Origin: Flavobacteriales bacterium
GTDB taxonomy: Bacteria > Bacteroidota > Bacteroidia > Flavobacteriales_D > Crocinitomicaceae
NCBI GenBank assembly: GCA_947475095.1
Contig: CANJLG010000016.1
Location: forward strand, 1 to 48,205
Reading direction: 5' to 3'
Length of the DNA: 48,205 bases
Shown: in pieces, positions 8,289 to 15,613 of the stretch
Position numbering within the stretch: position 1 is the first letter of the stretch
Layout: each line of letters begins with the position of its first letter
Position numbers and translations under genes: made by a program
The notes under the pieces: generated by a model
Seen by the model: the letters and a program-made list of their open reading frames with translations, nothing else
Databases searched by the model: none
Told to the model about the DNA's origin: nothing

Positions 8289-8855
8289 ATGACATTAGAA
8301 GGAATTATTTCCATTGCGGGACGCCCAGGATTATTTAAAGTAATTACTAAGGGAAAAAATAGCGTTATTGTAGAATCTTTAATTGATAAGAAGCGTTTTG
8401 CTGCACTTTCCTCGGAAAAAATATCTTCTTTAGAGGATATTAGCATTTTTACCACTGGAGACGATGTTAAATTAATTGACGTGCTGAGCAATTTACACAA
8501 AATCAGTTCTGGTAAAGAAGGTCCTTCGCACAAAGCTGATGAAACAACATTACGAGCAAGCTTCGAAAAGACATTGCCCAACTACGATAAAGATCGCGTA
8601 TATTTTTCAGACATTAAGAAGTTTTTTCAATGGTACAATATGCTTTTGGCAGAAGGTCTTTTGATTATGGAAGTAGAAGTAAGTGAGGTGGCGGAAAAAG
8701 GCAAAACTGAAAAAGCTGAAACTCTTACGCCTAAAAAAGCAAGTGCAAAGAAAACAAACGTACCTAAGAGTGGAACCCCACCTGCAAAAACAATGAAAGC
8801 TGGCGCAGTTAAAAAAGTTGCTACCGTTAAAACTGGCGGAGGAAGAGGGAAATAA
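8289..8855 (+). CDS. DUF5606 family protein with Lys/Ala/Pro-rich C-terminal tail
   Basis: The first about 130 residues follow the pattern of the Bacteroidota DUF5606 family: an opening ISIAGRPGLFKV, ESLIDKKRFAAL, and a second part with LPNYDKDRVYFSDIKKFFQW. This family is nearly confined to Bacteroidota and has no established function. The last about 50 residues are a basic low-complexity tail (repeated KKASAKK, PKSGTPPAK, AVKKVATVK, ending GGGRGK) that resembles histone H1-like bacterial tails and could bind nucleic acid; that is inference. No signal peptide or membrane segment is seen, so it is probably cytosolic. It diverges from deaD and is followed by a hairpin terminator inside the convergent wbpG-like gene. 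Confidence 0.75.
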   Translation: MTLEGIISIAGRPGLFKVITKGKNSVIVESLIDKKRFAALSSEKISSLEDISIFTTGDDVKLIDVLSNLHKISSGKEGPSHKADETTLRASFEKTLPNYDKDRVYFSDIKKFFQWYNMLLAEGLLIMEVEVSEVAEKGKTEKAETLTPKKASAKKTNVPKSGTPPAKTMKAGAVKKVATVKTGGGRGK

Positions 8856-8892
8856 GAATAATCAAGCTATTTTCTTTAAATCAGGATCTAAT

Positions 8893-10032
8893 TTAAAAGC
8901 TGGCAAGCTTTTCTTTTTTGAAGAGCTTACGATACAGGTTATAAACAAAATTCAATTTGGCTTCATCATTTGGATAATCTGAATACCAATGAGGCGCTAA
9001 AGCCAATATTTCATTAAATTCCGCTTCGGAAAAATCTAGTTTTTTGGCAATGTACTTTATTTCCTGCTCTACCTTTTCATTATTATAAGGTTGAAGCTTT
9101 AATCCTTCAATTGCCTTCATTCGATCCACTGCCCCTGCACAAATCTGAGACGAATAAGTAGCTCTTCTATAATCTATATTGAACTTATTAAATAAATAAT
9201 AGGCTTGAATAAATCCGGTGTACTTAGACTCATAATGCTTCCCTCCGTAATCTTGCCAATCCAACTCGCGCTTCAGAAGTGTTATGCTTTGATTTTTATC
9301 AAATGGAACATAGTTTAAGAAATAAATCATCCGAAGCCCCTTGAATATTTTGTAATATGTTTCTCGCGTAAACCCAAAAGTTGGAAATGACTTTAAACGT
9401 ACAGATCCAAAAGACTTACAAATGTGACTAAAATACCGAAGGTCTTTGGCGTTGTAGTGCCAATGTTTCGGTAAAATGCCTTCAGTAGCAAAATTTCCGC
9501 CACTAAGGATATATTTCACCCCATGTTTTGCGGCTATTCTGTGCAATACAGAAAGAATAGCAATATCTGTCGGAGTATCTGCTTCAGGAACACTAGCTTT
9601 GAGAAAAGCACGCTGAATCTGCTTAAACTCTTGCCAATCCAATACCACACATTCGTATTCAATTTGAAGTTTTGATGCTAAATTTCTAATGTTCTGATTG
9701 GCCTCAATGGAATTCCATCCGTTATCCATGTGAACACCTAAAACACGAAGTCCGAGTTGCTTTGCCTTCCATGCCGTATAAGAAGAATCGACACCACCAC
9801 TCAAGCCTACGATGCAATCAAACTCCTTTCCTTTGCCCTGAACTTTTATTTGCTGGATTAAGTTTTCCAAAGCCTGATCACTCTCCTCGCCTTTGTAGCT
9901 AAAATGAGCCCGTTTTTCTATAAATTCAGTACAATGATTGCAATGTCCCTGCTCGTTAAAAGTTATGATTGGATCAGTGGTATCCATAACACAACGGCTA
10001 CAAATTTGATATGAAAGTTCAGGTTCTGACAT
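8893..10032 (-). CDS. wbpG: N-acetyl sugar amidotransferase, WbpG/PseA family
   Basis: Family members use ammonia and ATP to turn the N-acetyl group of an activated surface sugar into an acetamidino group. Visible features: two Cys pairs likely to bind zinc (C11, C14, C31, C34), the PP-loop ATP-pyrophosphatase motif SGGVDS at about 78-83, and family blocks such as HMDNGWNS and ILSGGNFATEGI. ATG 10032 is chosen (379 residues); the in-frame TTG at 10044 lies inside a -7 box. It is the last gene of the hisH-hisF-wbpG set, matching the HisH/HisF/WbpG arrangement of LPS sugar amidination in Pseudomonas. It has its own promoter-like box after hisF. The exact sugar substrate is unknown. Confidence 0.88.
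   Translation of the reverse strand: MSEPELSYQICSRCVMDTTDPIITFNEQGHCNHCTEFIEKRAHFSYKGEESDQALENLIQQIKVQGKGKEFDCIVGLSGGVDSSYTAWKAKQLGLRVLGVHMDNGWNSIEANQNIRNLASKLQIEYECVVLDWQEFKQIQRAFLKASVPEADTPTDIAILSVLHRIAAKHGVKYILSGGNFATEGILPKHWHYNAKDLRYFSHICKSFGSVRLKSFPTFGFTRETYYKIFKGLRMIYFLNYVPFDKNQSITLLKRELDWQDYGGKHYESKYTGFIQAYYLFNKFNIDYRRATYSSQICAGAVDRMKAIEGLKLQPYNNEKVEQEIKYIAKKLDFSEAEFNEILALAPHWYSDYPNDEAKLNFVYNLYRKLFKKEKLASF
8895..8919 (+). terminator. Hairpin terminator for the DUF5606 gene, overlapping the 3' end of the convergent wbpG-like gene
   Basis: AAAAGCT (8895-8901) pairs with AGCTTTT (8906-8912) over a GGCA loop, followed by C and six T residues. It lies 39 nt after the DUF5606 stop and inside the last codons of the minus-strand wbpG-like gene, so it doubles as coding sequence. 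Confidence 0.6.
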
Positions 10033-10041
10033 TATTTTGTA

Positions 10042-10049
10042 CAAAAATA
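10042..10049 (-). promoter_or_regulatory. -7 box (TATTTTTG) for wbpG
   Basis: Exact match on the minus strand, 9 nt before the ATG at 10032, located between hisF and wbpG. Its TTG would otherwise be read as an in-frame start. Confidence 0.45.
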
Positions 10050-10062
10050 CAACATTAAAGTA

Positions 10063-10824
10063 TCAATTAAAAAGCTTCTTCACCTCATCAGACGAAGGAT
10101 AGTTGACCAATACTCCTCTATGTTTGCCTTGATAGATGAATAAACTACCTGCAGCATAACCATTAAGATACGTCCTTGGGTGAATGATTCGAATTTCTTC
10201 CATGGAAGCTAGTCCACCCAAACCAACAACAGGAATGCCCACACTTTGGGATACCTCCTGAAGCACAGCAACTTCCAACCCCTGGTATGTACCATCTTTA
10301 TTAACCGATTGAATAAGTAATTCTCCTGCACCCATGCGCTCCATTTCTTTCGCGAAGCCAACAACATCAGCAGAAATCACTTTCTGACCATTTCGAGCCA
10401 CCACTTGTAGTTTTCCCCAAAATGAATATTTTATATCGATGCAGACCGCAATAGTAGATTTTCCAAATCGCTCGCTGGCTTCACGCACAAAGGATGGTGT
10501 CTCAGCAGCTACCGTTCCCAAAACCACACGCTCTGCTCCAGCTTCCAAAAGCTGCCTGATTTCTTCTAAAGACTTAATCCCTCCTCCTACCGAAAACGGC
10601 ATATTGGCCTCTTCACCCACATTTCGAACAAAATCAATCGGAATACAGCGATTTTCTTTAGTGGCCTTTATATCTAACAATATGAGTTCATCGGCATTAA
10701 ATTCATTAAATAAATGAACCGCATGCAAAGGATCACCGATATATTTAGGGGAGGAAAAACCGATGGTTTTAACCAAATCACCACCTTGAATGAGTAAACA
10801 TGGAATTAATCTTGGACGATACAT
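10063..10824 (-). CDS. hisF: HisF-like protein of a sugar amidotransferase set (not histidine biosynthesis)
   Basis: A (beta/alpha)8 barrel of the HisF family, 253 residues. In true HisF the N-terminal motif is IPCLDV with a catalytic Asp (Asp11 in the Thermotoga enzyme); here the motif is LIPCLLIQGGDLVKT, so this Asp is Leu. The second catalytic Asp (Asp130 equivalent) appears kept in VCIDIK. LPS-associated HisF paralogues (WbuZ type) share the opening, the following SSPKYIGDP block and LILLDI. The likely role is to receive ammonia from HisH and pass it to the WbpG-like enzyme. It overlaps hisH by 19 nt, indicating coupled expression. Confidence 0.88.
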   Translation of the reverse strand: MYRPRLIPCLLIQGGDLVKTIGFSSPKYIGDPLHAVHLFNEFNADELILLDIKATKENRCIPIDFVRNVGEEANMPFSVGGGIKSLEEIRQLLEAGAERVVLGTVAAETPSFVREASERFGKSTIAVCIDIKYSFWGKLQVVARNGQKVISADVVGFAKEMERMGAGELLIQSVNKDGTYQGLEVAVLQEVSQSVGIPVVGLGGLASMEEIRIIHPRTYLNGYAAGSLFIYQGKHRGVLVNYPSSDEVKKLFN

Positions 10825-11432
10825 GATTGGGTAAAATTAGCAAGAATTCGTTGGCCAATAGCGTGACTTTTTTCAGGATGAAATTGGACCCCAAGGATGT
10901 TTTCTGAAATCAATCCCGACACAAATTCTTTTTCGTAGGTAGTGGTGCATAATACCTGTTCTTCATCGGCTTTATCCACTGCATAAGCATGCACAAAATA
11001 CATTTCACTTTGGCTGGGGACTCCTTGAAGTATTGGATGAGCTTTGGTTGTATGCAAGGTATTCCATCCGAGGTGAGGCACCTTAAATTGGATAGGATTT
11101 TCCACCACAATCTTAGTTGTCTTACAGGAAAACCAACCTAAGCCTTCTGAGTTACCCTCTTCGCTCGACGCAGTCATGAGTTGCATACCCAAACAAATAC
11201 CTAAAATCGGTTTTTTATCTCCCATGGCGGCTTGATTCAAGGCATCGATGAGTCCTCGTTGCTTCAATTCATCCATCGCTCGTCCGAAATGACCTACCCC
11301 TGGCAGAATGATATGAGAAGCTTCCTGGATATCTTTGACCTTATGGCTAACCACAACAGGGAGTTTTAAGCTATTAAAAATTCTACGTAAAGAATGAATG
11401 TTCCCCATACCATAATCAACGATCACTACCAT
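10806..11432 (-). CDS. hisH: HisH-like glutamine amidotransferase supplying ammonia for sugar amidination
   Basis: Class I glutaminase of 208 residues with the nucleophile elbow GICLGMQLM (Cys) and GVQFHPEKS holding the His and Glu of the triad, plus ILPGVGHFGRAM. It hydrolyses glutamine to ammonia when paired with HisF. The context with a cyclase-defective HisF and a WbpG-like enzyme, and the absence of any other his genes nearby, points to surface-sugar modification. A weak -7-like TACTTTTA lies at 11437-11444, 4 nt before the ATG. Confidence 0.88.
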   Translation of the reverse strand: MVVIVDYGMGNIHSLRRIFNSLKLPVVVSHKVKDIQEASHIILPGVGHFGRAMDELKQRGLIDALNQAAMGDKKPILGICLGMQLMTASSEEGNSEGLGWFSCKTTKIVVENPIQFKVPHLGWNTLHTTKAHPILQGVPSQSEMYFVHAYAVDKADEEQVLCTTTYEKEFVSGLISENILGVQFHPEKSHAIGQRILANFTQSCIVQD

Positions 11433-11473
11433 AGATTAAAAGTACTTACTTTTTTTATATAGGAAGTAGCTGT

Positions 11474-11711
11474 CTTTCTTTTTTGCTTGACAAAAAAAGA
11501 AACAAAAAAGTCAAGGCTCTGTATTTCTATTTTGTTCGAAAATCATTATTTTACAACTATTTAAAACGCGTTTCGAACAATTTTAGCTCCTTTCTTAAAC
11601 TAAGATTTTTCAAAAATGTTCTTGCAGAAATTTTAAAAATTAACAGTTTCAGTTCAGTAGCAAAAACCATGAAATTCAAGGCCGAATATTTCCACCTCTG
11701 CGGACGCTAGT
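11474..11711 (+). repeat. Dispersed about 240-bp structured repeat, copy A
   Basis: This stretch matches the reverse complement of 46768-47027 over nearly its whole length with scattered mismatches. It opens with CTTTCTT..CTTGAC and ends with GCGGACGCTA. Two inverted repeats are kept in both copies: CTTGAC/GTCAAG near the start, and TTGTTCGAAA (11532-11541) with TTTCGAACAA (11571-11580). In copy B the eighth pair of the second stem is C-G instead of A-T. A 75-codon frame across copy A is broken in copy B by a 22-nt insertion that brings in a stop, so I do not annotate a protein. The function is unknown. Confidence 0.85.
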
Positions 11712-11740
11712 AGTCGATAAATAGTTCTCCCTTCGAATGA

Positions 11741-11962
11741 ATTGTTGATTTTTTTAGCAAAGAATTGGGATTAATTATTGAAATCGATGGGAACTCACAT
11801 GATAATAATCCAACATACGATCGATATCGACAAGATAAATTAATAGCGCTAGGATTTACCCTGTTGAGATTTCAAGAAGGGGAAGGGTTGAATCAAATTG
11901 ATGAAGTTGCTGGAAAAATTAATCATGCTGTTCATTGCTTAAGAAGTGGAAATCCAGATTAA
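11741..11962 (+). pseudogene. Truncated DUF559 (VSR-like endonuclease fold) remnant
   Basis: The frame IVDFFSKELGLIIEIDGNSH continues to SGNPD and a TAA at 11960-11962. It is the C-terminal half of a DUF559 protein, whose core reads VDFYC..LIIEIDG..H and then LGF.(V/L)LRF. The N-terminal half that should precede it is missing: a TGA at 11738-11740 stands directly before the Ile codon, and further upstream lies repeat copy A. There is no good start codon (TTG 11765 would cut into the core). DUF559 proteins resemble very-short-patch-repair endonucleases, but this copy is most likely dead. Confidence 0.7.
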
Positions 11963-11974
11963 GTTTAACTTAGC

Positions 11975-12006
11975 TCCTCCCCCTTCGTCCCCCTCCAAAG
12001 GGGGAA
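11975..12006. repeat. GC-rich palindromic intergenic element, copy 1
   Basis: CCTCCCCCTTCGTCCCCCTC is followed by CAAAGGGGGAAT; CCCCCT pairs with AGGGGG. A near-identical copy in the same orientation lies at 26226-26257, with CGG for CAA at the centre and CAT for CGT. Confidence 0.8.
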
Positions 12007-12016
12007 TAAACAAAGT

Positions 12017-12140
12017 ATTTCCCCTCAAGAGGGGGATTTAAGGGGGGAGGAAAGTTTTGTTTGGGGCGAGCGATGCATTTCCCCCTCAAGAGGGGGATTT
12101 AAGGGGGAGGAAAGTTTTGTTTGGGGCGAGCGATGCATTT
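12017..12140. repeat. 60-bp tandem duplication with palindromic core
   Basis: Two units with period 60 start at 12017 and 12077, each with CCCCTC(A)AGAGGGGG, then AAGGGGGAGG, AAAGTTTTGT and TTGGGGCGAGCGATGCATTT. The last 30 bases of each unit (12051-12080 and 12111-12140) are identical. A diverged third unit seems to begin at 12137 and ends near 12200 with AAGGGGGAGGAAA. The region 11433-12240 thus holds only repeats and the DUF559 remnant; the short frame at 12057-12266 is a translation of this repeat. Confidence 0.85.
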
Positions 12141-12240
12141 CCCGCTCTGGAATGGCTGGAGCTGAGTCGTTCCCCCTCTGGATGGGGACTAAGGGGGAGG
12201 AAATATTGCATAAAGAGGAAAAATCGTGATTATCCCCAAA

Positions 12241-13575
12241 CTACAAAGTTGAAAACCCCTTTATAATCTCCGCCAATCGTTCCACTTGAATTTTACGCGA
12301 AAATTGTTCAATACCATGTGAATCGCAGGCGATTTGACCGGCAGCTTGAAATTCCATGTATAAATCTTGCAGGACTTGCCTCAAATGCTGTGAGTCTTTC
12401 ACAATAATCCCCGAATTAGTTTGCTTAATCAAATCCGCCTGAAGTTGTTTGCTTTCGCTTCCTGATTCATCGACATGATAGTACTTCTGTTTCAAAGAAT
12501 GCGCTTCAGGATCATTTTCATAACATAAAATGATTTTTCGCCGAATACCCAAATAATCAAAAATCTTGGTTCCCATATAGGAGTAATAGTTAAATAGAAT
12601 CATCACATGATCTGATGCGAGTTTCTCCAACAATTCTTGGTTTTGCATCTTCGGCGTAATCAATACTTGGCCTTTTAAATTCGGAAATTGTTCACTCACC
12701 ATTCTATTCAATTCATCGGTCAAATTGGTACCATAAAATTTGAAACGGATTTTTGCTTCTGGGTGCTCCGTGATAAAATCATTCGCTACTCGTAAAAAAC
12801 TTTTTATTGGATGCCATGGATAGATCGTTCCAACAAATGAAATACAAAGTTCCTCATCGTTTTGCTTGATGTTTTTAATTTGATCAATAACCAATGTATC
12901 ATAACCATTCGGTGAAATACTGAATGGTTTATTGGGAATTAAAGTATCTATTTTGGAATGAACAAATTTCGAAACCGTACTAATATGAGAGGCTGTAGAA
13001 ACCGTTTTCTTTTCCATGTACGTATTCCATATTTTCTGAATCATCGTCTTTTGAGCTTCTTCATTATGACTCCAGGGATCTCGGTAGTCAGCAATCCATG
13101 GAATATTAATCGCCTTACTTAATTTAGAAGCATACCTAAACAAGATAAAAGGATCTCCAGTTGCAATGATGGCATCGACTTGGTTATTTTTGAGAAAATG
13201 CTTGGCCGCTTTATACAATTCAATCTTCGGACCTATGGGTAGCAGAAATTGAGCAAACTCATAATAGGCAGAAATAGATTTGCGTAGAAAACGATCTCTA
13301 TGGTCACCGTGTTTCAACAATAAACGATTGGCAAAATTTGGCTTATATGGCGCACGAATGATGGTTCCGTGTTCACTAAGCTCTACGATGGACTGCTTTG
13401 AACTTCCAGCAGAAATATAGTCTAAGCGATTACCGTGGGTATTTCCCCATTGGCGGGTTACAACAATTGGTTCTACACCAAATTCTTTTAAATAGTTGTA
13501 CCATGCATAAGGTCGCAGCCCCCCTACAGAAACATAAGGCGGGAAATCGTAAGCGAGGATTAGAACTTTTTTCAT
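12241..13575 (-). CDS. Glycosyltransferase family 4-like protein
   Basis: GT-B type glycosyltransferase. The start is ATG 13575, giving the characteristic opening MKKVLILAYDFPPYVSVGG; an upstream in-frame ATG (13680) would add unrelated residues translated from the preceding gene. ADYRDPWSH and STVSKFV are typical of GT4-like enzymes of polysaccharide clusters, and ISFVGTIYPWHP marks the second Rossmann half. About 444 residues. It overlaps the upstream GT4 by 4 nt (ATGA) and is the last gene of the operon, followed by repeat island 1. Donor and acceptor sugars cannot be told from sequence. Confidence 0.85.
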   Translation of the reverse strand: MKKVLILAYDFPPYVSVGGLRPYAWYNYLKEFGVEPIVVTRQWGNTHGNRLDYISAGSSKQSIVELSEHGTIIRAPYKPNFANRLLLKHGDHRDRFLRKSISAYYEFAQFLLPIGPKIELYKAAKHFLKNNQVDAIIATGDPFILFRYASKLSKAINIPWIADYRDPWSHNEEAQKTMIQKIWNTYMEKKTVSTASHISTVSKFVHSKIDTLIPNKPFSISPNGYDTLVIDQIKNIKQNDEELCISFVGTIYPWHPIKSFLRVANDFITEHPEAKIRFKFYGTNLTDELNRMVSEQFPNLKGQVLITPKMQNQELLEKLASDHVMILFNYYSYMGTKIFDYLGIRRKIILCYENDPEAHSLKQKYYHVDESGSESKQLQADLIKQTNSGIIVKDSQHLRQVLQDLYMEFQAAGQIACDSHGIEQFSRKIQVERLAEIIKGFSTL

Positions 13576-14723
13576 GGAATAAGATTTTGGTATTCTTTTA
13601 CCCACATTTGAAGTATTGCATCTGATCCGTAACGCTTTAAAATATCTATTCTGAGCGCAGCTGCTGAATAATTCTCCCATGTTGAACTCATCTCTAAAAT
13701 CCCCTCAAACAACGAATTCGCATCATTTTCGGTAATTATCCCATGCGGTTCTATAAGAATCTCTTCTACTGAACCATTGTTTATCGCTACGACCGGTAAA
13801 CCTTGAGAAAGACTTTCCATAATCGCAATTCCAAAAGTCTCAGAAGCGCTACTAGAAATATAAAAACACGCTTGATTGAGGTAATCCATCACCTCTTGAC
13901 GTGAGGCATAATCGACAAAATCTATACTTTTAAACAAGCTAGTATCTTTTATTTCTGAAATCAACTTTGCTTTTAATGGCCCTGAACCAACCCATAAAAG
14001 ACGCGCATCCGGATTAATCTGAACGAATAAACTCCAAGCCTCTAATAAAAGATGAGGCTGCTTCACCTCCACCCACGATTGAATGGTAAGGGCTGTATAT
14101 CTTTTATCCCTACATAAGGTCGAATTCGCAAAAAGAGGTGATAACATGTTGGGAATTACCTTCGCTTTATCGGGCTTCAAACTGAAATATTCGCTTACTT
14201 TTTGTTTTTGAAATACACTCACAAAAATCAAAGCCTCAGCGCTATCAAGAACAGAAAATGCTCTGGCTTTGTCTGCGAGTGACAATGAATCTATTCCATA
14301 AACCAATTGCGAAGCATGTTCGGAATGAACCCATGGAATAGCGAATTGCTTAGATAAGAACTTGGCCACCCAACCGGCCTGAAAAACAGCATGGCTATGA
14401 ATTAGTTCAACATCTTTGACATGGCTTTCAAGTACTTCGGCTGCGAAACGGTTTAATTTAAAAAGCGTCCAAGTCCTTAACCCTGGTAATAACGGCTTCA
14501 AGGAAACATCATATACTTTAATGCCATGGTATGTCACAACTTCATTTTTTTTAGCCCAACCCCATTGAGAGAAAAAATTCCCACGAATATATACCTTAAG
14601 TACTTCGACTTCAAATCCATGTTCTCTTAGCACTGCAACTTGATCCAGTACAAAAGAACCCAAGCCCGGTTCTGCTTCACTTGGAAACCACGAAGTAACC
14701 ACGAGTATTTTTTTTGGAGTCAT
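13572..14723 (-). CDS. Glycosyltransferase family 4
   Basis: GT-B fold with N-terminal KKILVVTSWFPSEAEPGLGSF, the HSEHAS block, and a C-terminal SASETFGIAIMESLSQGLP carrying the E-x7-E donor-binding signature. ATG 14723 is chosen over an upstream in-frame ATG (14789) because the retained start gives the normal family N-terminus and a 4-nt ATGA overlap with the upstream GT2 stop. About 383 residues, cytosolic or membrane-associated, extending the surface glycan chain. Sugar specificity is not predictable. Confidence 0.87.
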   Translation of the reverse strand: MTPKKILVVTSWFPSEAEPGLGSFVLDQVAVLREHGFEVEVLKVYIRGNFFSQWGWAKKNEVVTYHGIKVYDVSLKPLLPGLRTWTLFKLNRFAAEVLESHVKDVELIHSHAVFQAGWVAKFLSKQFAIPWVHSEHASQLVYGIDSLSLADKARAFSVLDSAEALIFVSVFQKQKVSEYFSLKPDKAKVIPNMLSPLFANSTLCRDKRYTALTIQSWVEVKQPHLLLEAWSLFVQINPDARLLWVGSGPLKAKLISEIKDTSLFKSIDFVDYASRQEVMDYLNQACFYISSSASETFGIAIMESLSQGLPVVAINNGSVEEILIEPHGIITENDANSLFEGILEMSSTWENYSAAALRIDILKRYGSDAILQMWVKEYQNLIP

Positions 14724-15613
14724 GAGGTCCTTTTCTTTATTCCCAAAGCATTTAAAAATATCTTGGGAAATTCCAACACTAAAAACCAACGCGGAAATCT
14801 GGTCAAGTAGCTAAACCAAATACGCAGAGCCACACCAAGCTGACCATTCATCCGAGATTGATATAAATACATTCTTAATTTCTGTTCTAAGTAAGCCAAA
14901 TAAAAATCGTGTGAAATGCTTTTTTTGACCGCTTCATCCTGATAAACATCTTTTATAGCCGCAAGGTACTGCTTTACATCTAAGATTTTAACCTTAGACA
15001 AACCAGAAGCAACGGTACCCTCAGGATTGATAATTTGTTTACAGGTGTAATCTTTGAGTACTTGAAGCTCATAATGAACCGCCAAACGCGTCCATAAATG
15101 GGTGTCTTCCCAAATTCGAAACCTAAGATCAAATTGATGGTTGAGCATAATGGAGCGGTGAATACAAACGGCATTTGCAAGAATAAAGCGAGTCCAAATC
15201 TCTTCAATGACATTGTTGTTCAAATTGATGAGGGGATATAAATTTTGTTCACCCGCCTCTTCTCGAATACAACCACTGAGTAAAAATCTAGGGTTTGCCG
15301 ATTCATTTATCGCCTTTTCGAAAACAGCTAAATGTTGATTCAGGTATACGTCATCACTGTCTAGAAAACAGATCCATTCGCTATTGGCATTACGAATACC
15401 ATTGTTTCTTGCAGCACTTCGTTCAGCATTTTCTTGGTAAATATATTTTATTCGTGGATCATTATATGATGCCACAACATCGCTAGTGTTATCAGTTGAA
15501 CCGTCATCCACAATAATCAATTCCCAATCCGTAAATAATTGTGACAATACACTTTCAATAGCTTTGGGCAAGTGATTAGCACGATTGTAAGTTGGTATAA
15601 TGATACTAAACAT
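14720..15613 (-). CDS. Glycosyltransferase family 2
   Basis: GT-A fold with FSIIIPTYNRANHLPKAIES at the N-terminus, IIVDDGSTDNT, RNNGI and the metal-binding FLDSDD (DxD) motif near residue 95. 297 residues. It overlaps the upstream methyltransferase by 8 nt and the downstream GT4 by 4 nt. It transfers one sugar of the polymer repeat in the cytosol; donor unknown. Confidence 0.9.
   Translation of the reverse strand: MFSIIIPTYNRANHLPKAIESVLSQLFTDWELIIVDDGSTDNTSDVVASYNDPRIKYIYQENAERSAARNNGIRNANSEWICFLDSDDVYLNQHLAVFEKAINESANPRFLLSGCIREEAGEQNLYPLINLNNNVIEEIWTRFILANAVCIHRSIMLNHQFDLRFRIWEDTHLWTRLAVHYELQVLKDYTCKQIINPEGTVASGLSKVKILDVKQYLAAIKDVYQDEAVKKSISHDFYLAYLEQKLRMYLYQSRMNGQLGVALRIWFSYLTRFPRWFLVLEFPKIFLNALGIKKRTS

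Noticed and set aside
10063..11432. Histidine biosynthesis genes hisF and hisH in the strict sense
   Set aside because: HisF lacks its first catalytic Asp, no other his genes are present, and the partner is a sugar amidotransferase.
11483..11710. 75-codon frame over repeat copy A
   Set aside because: The matching frame in copy B is broken by a 22-nt insertion with a stop, so it is not conserved as protein.
12017..12140. Possible CRISPR array
   Set aside because: There are only two contiguous 60-bp units without unique spacers, and no cas genes nearby.
12057..12266. 69-codon frame with GASDAFP repeated twice
   Set aside because: It is the translation of the 60-bp tandem repeat and has no domain or start signal.
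13576..13680. N-terminal extension of the glycosyltransferase at 12241-13575
   Set aside because: The extra residues are the upstream gene read out of frame; MKKVLILAYDFPP is the family start.
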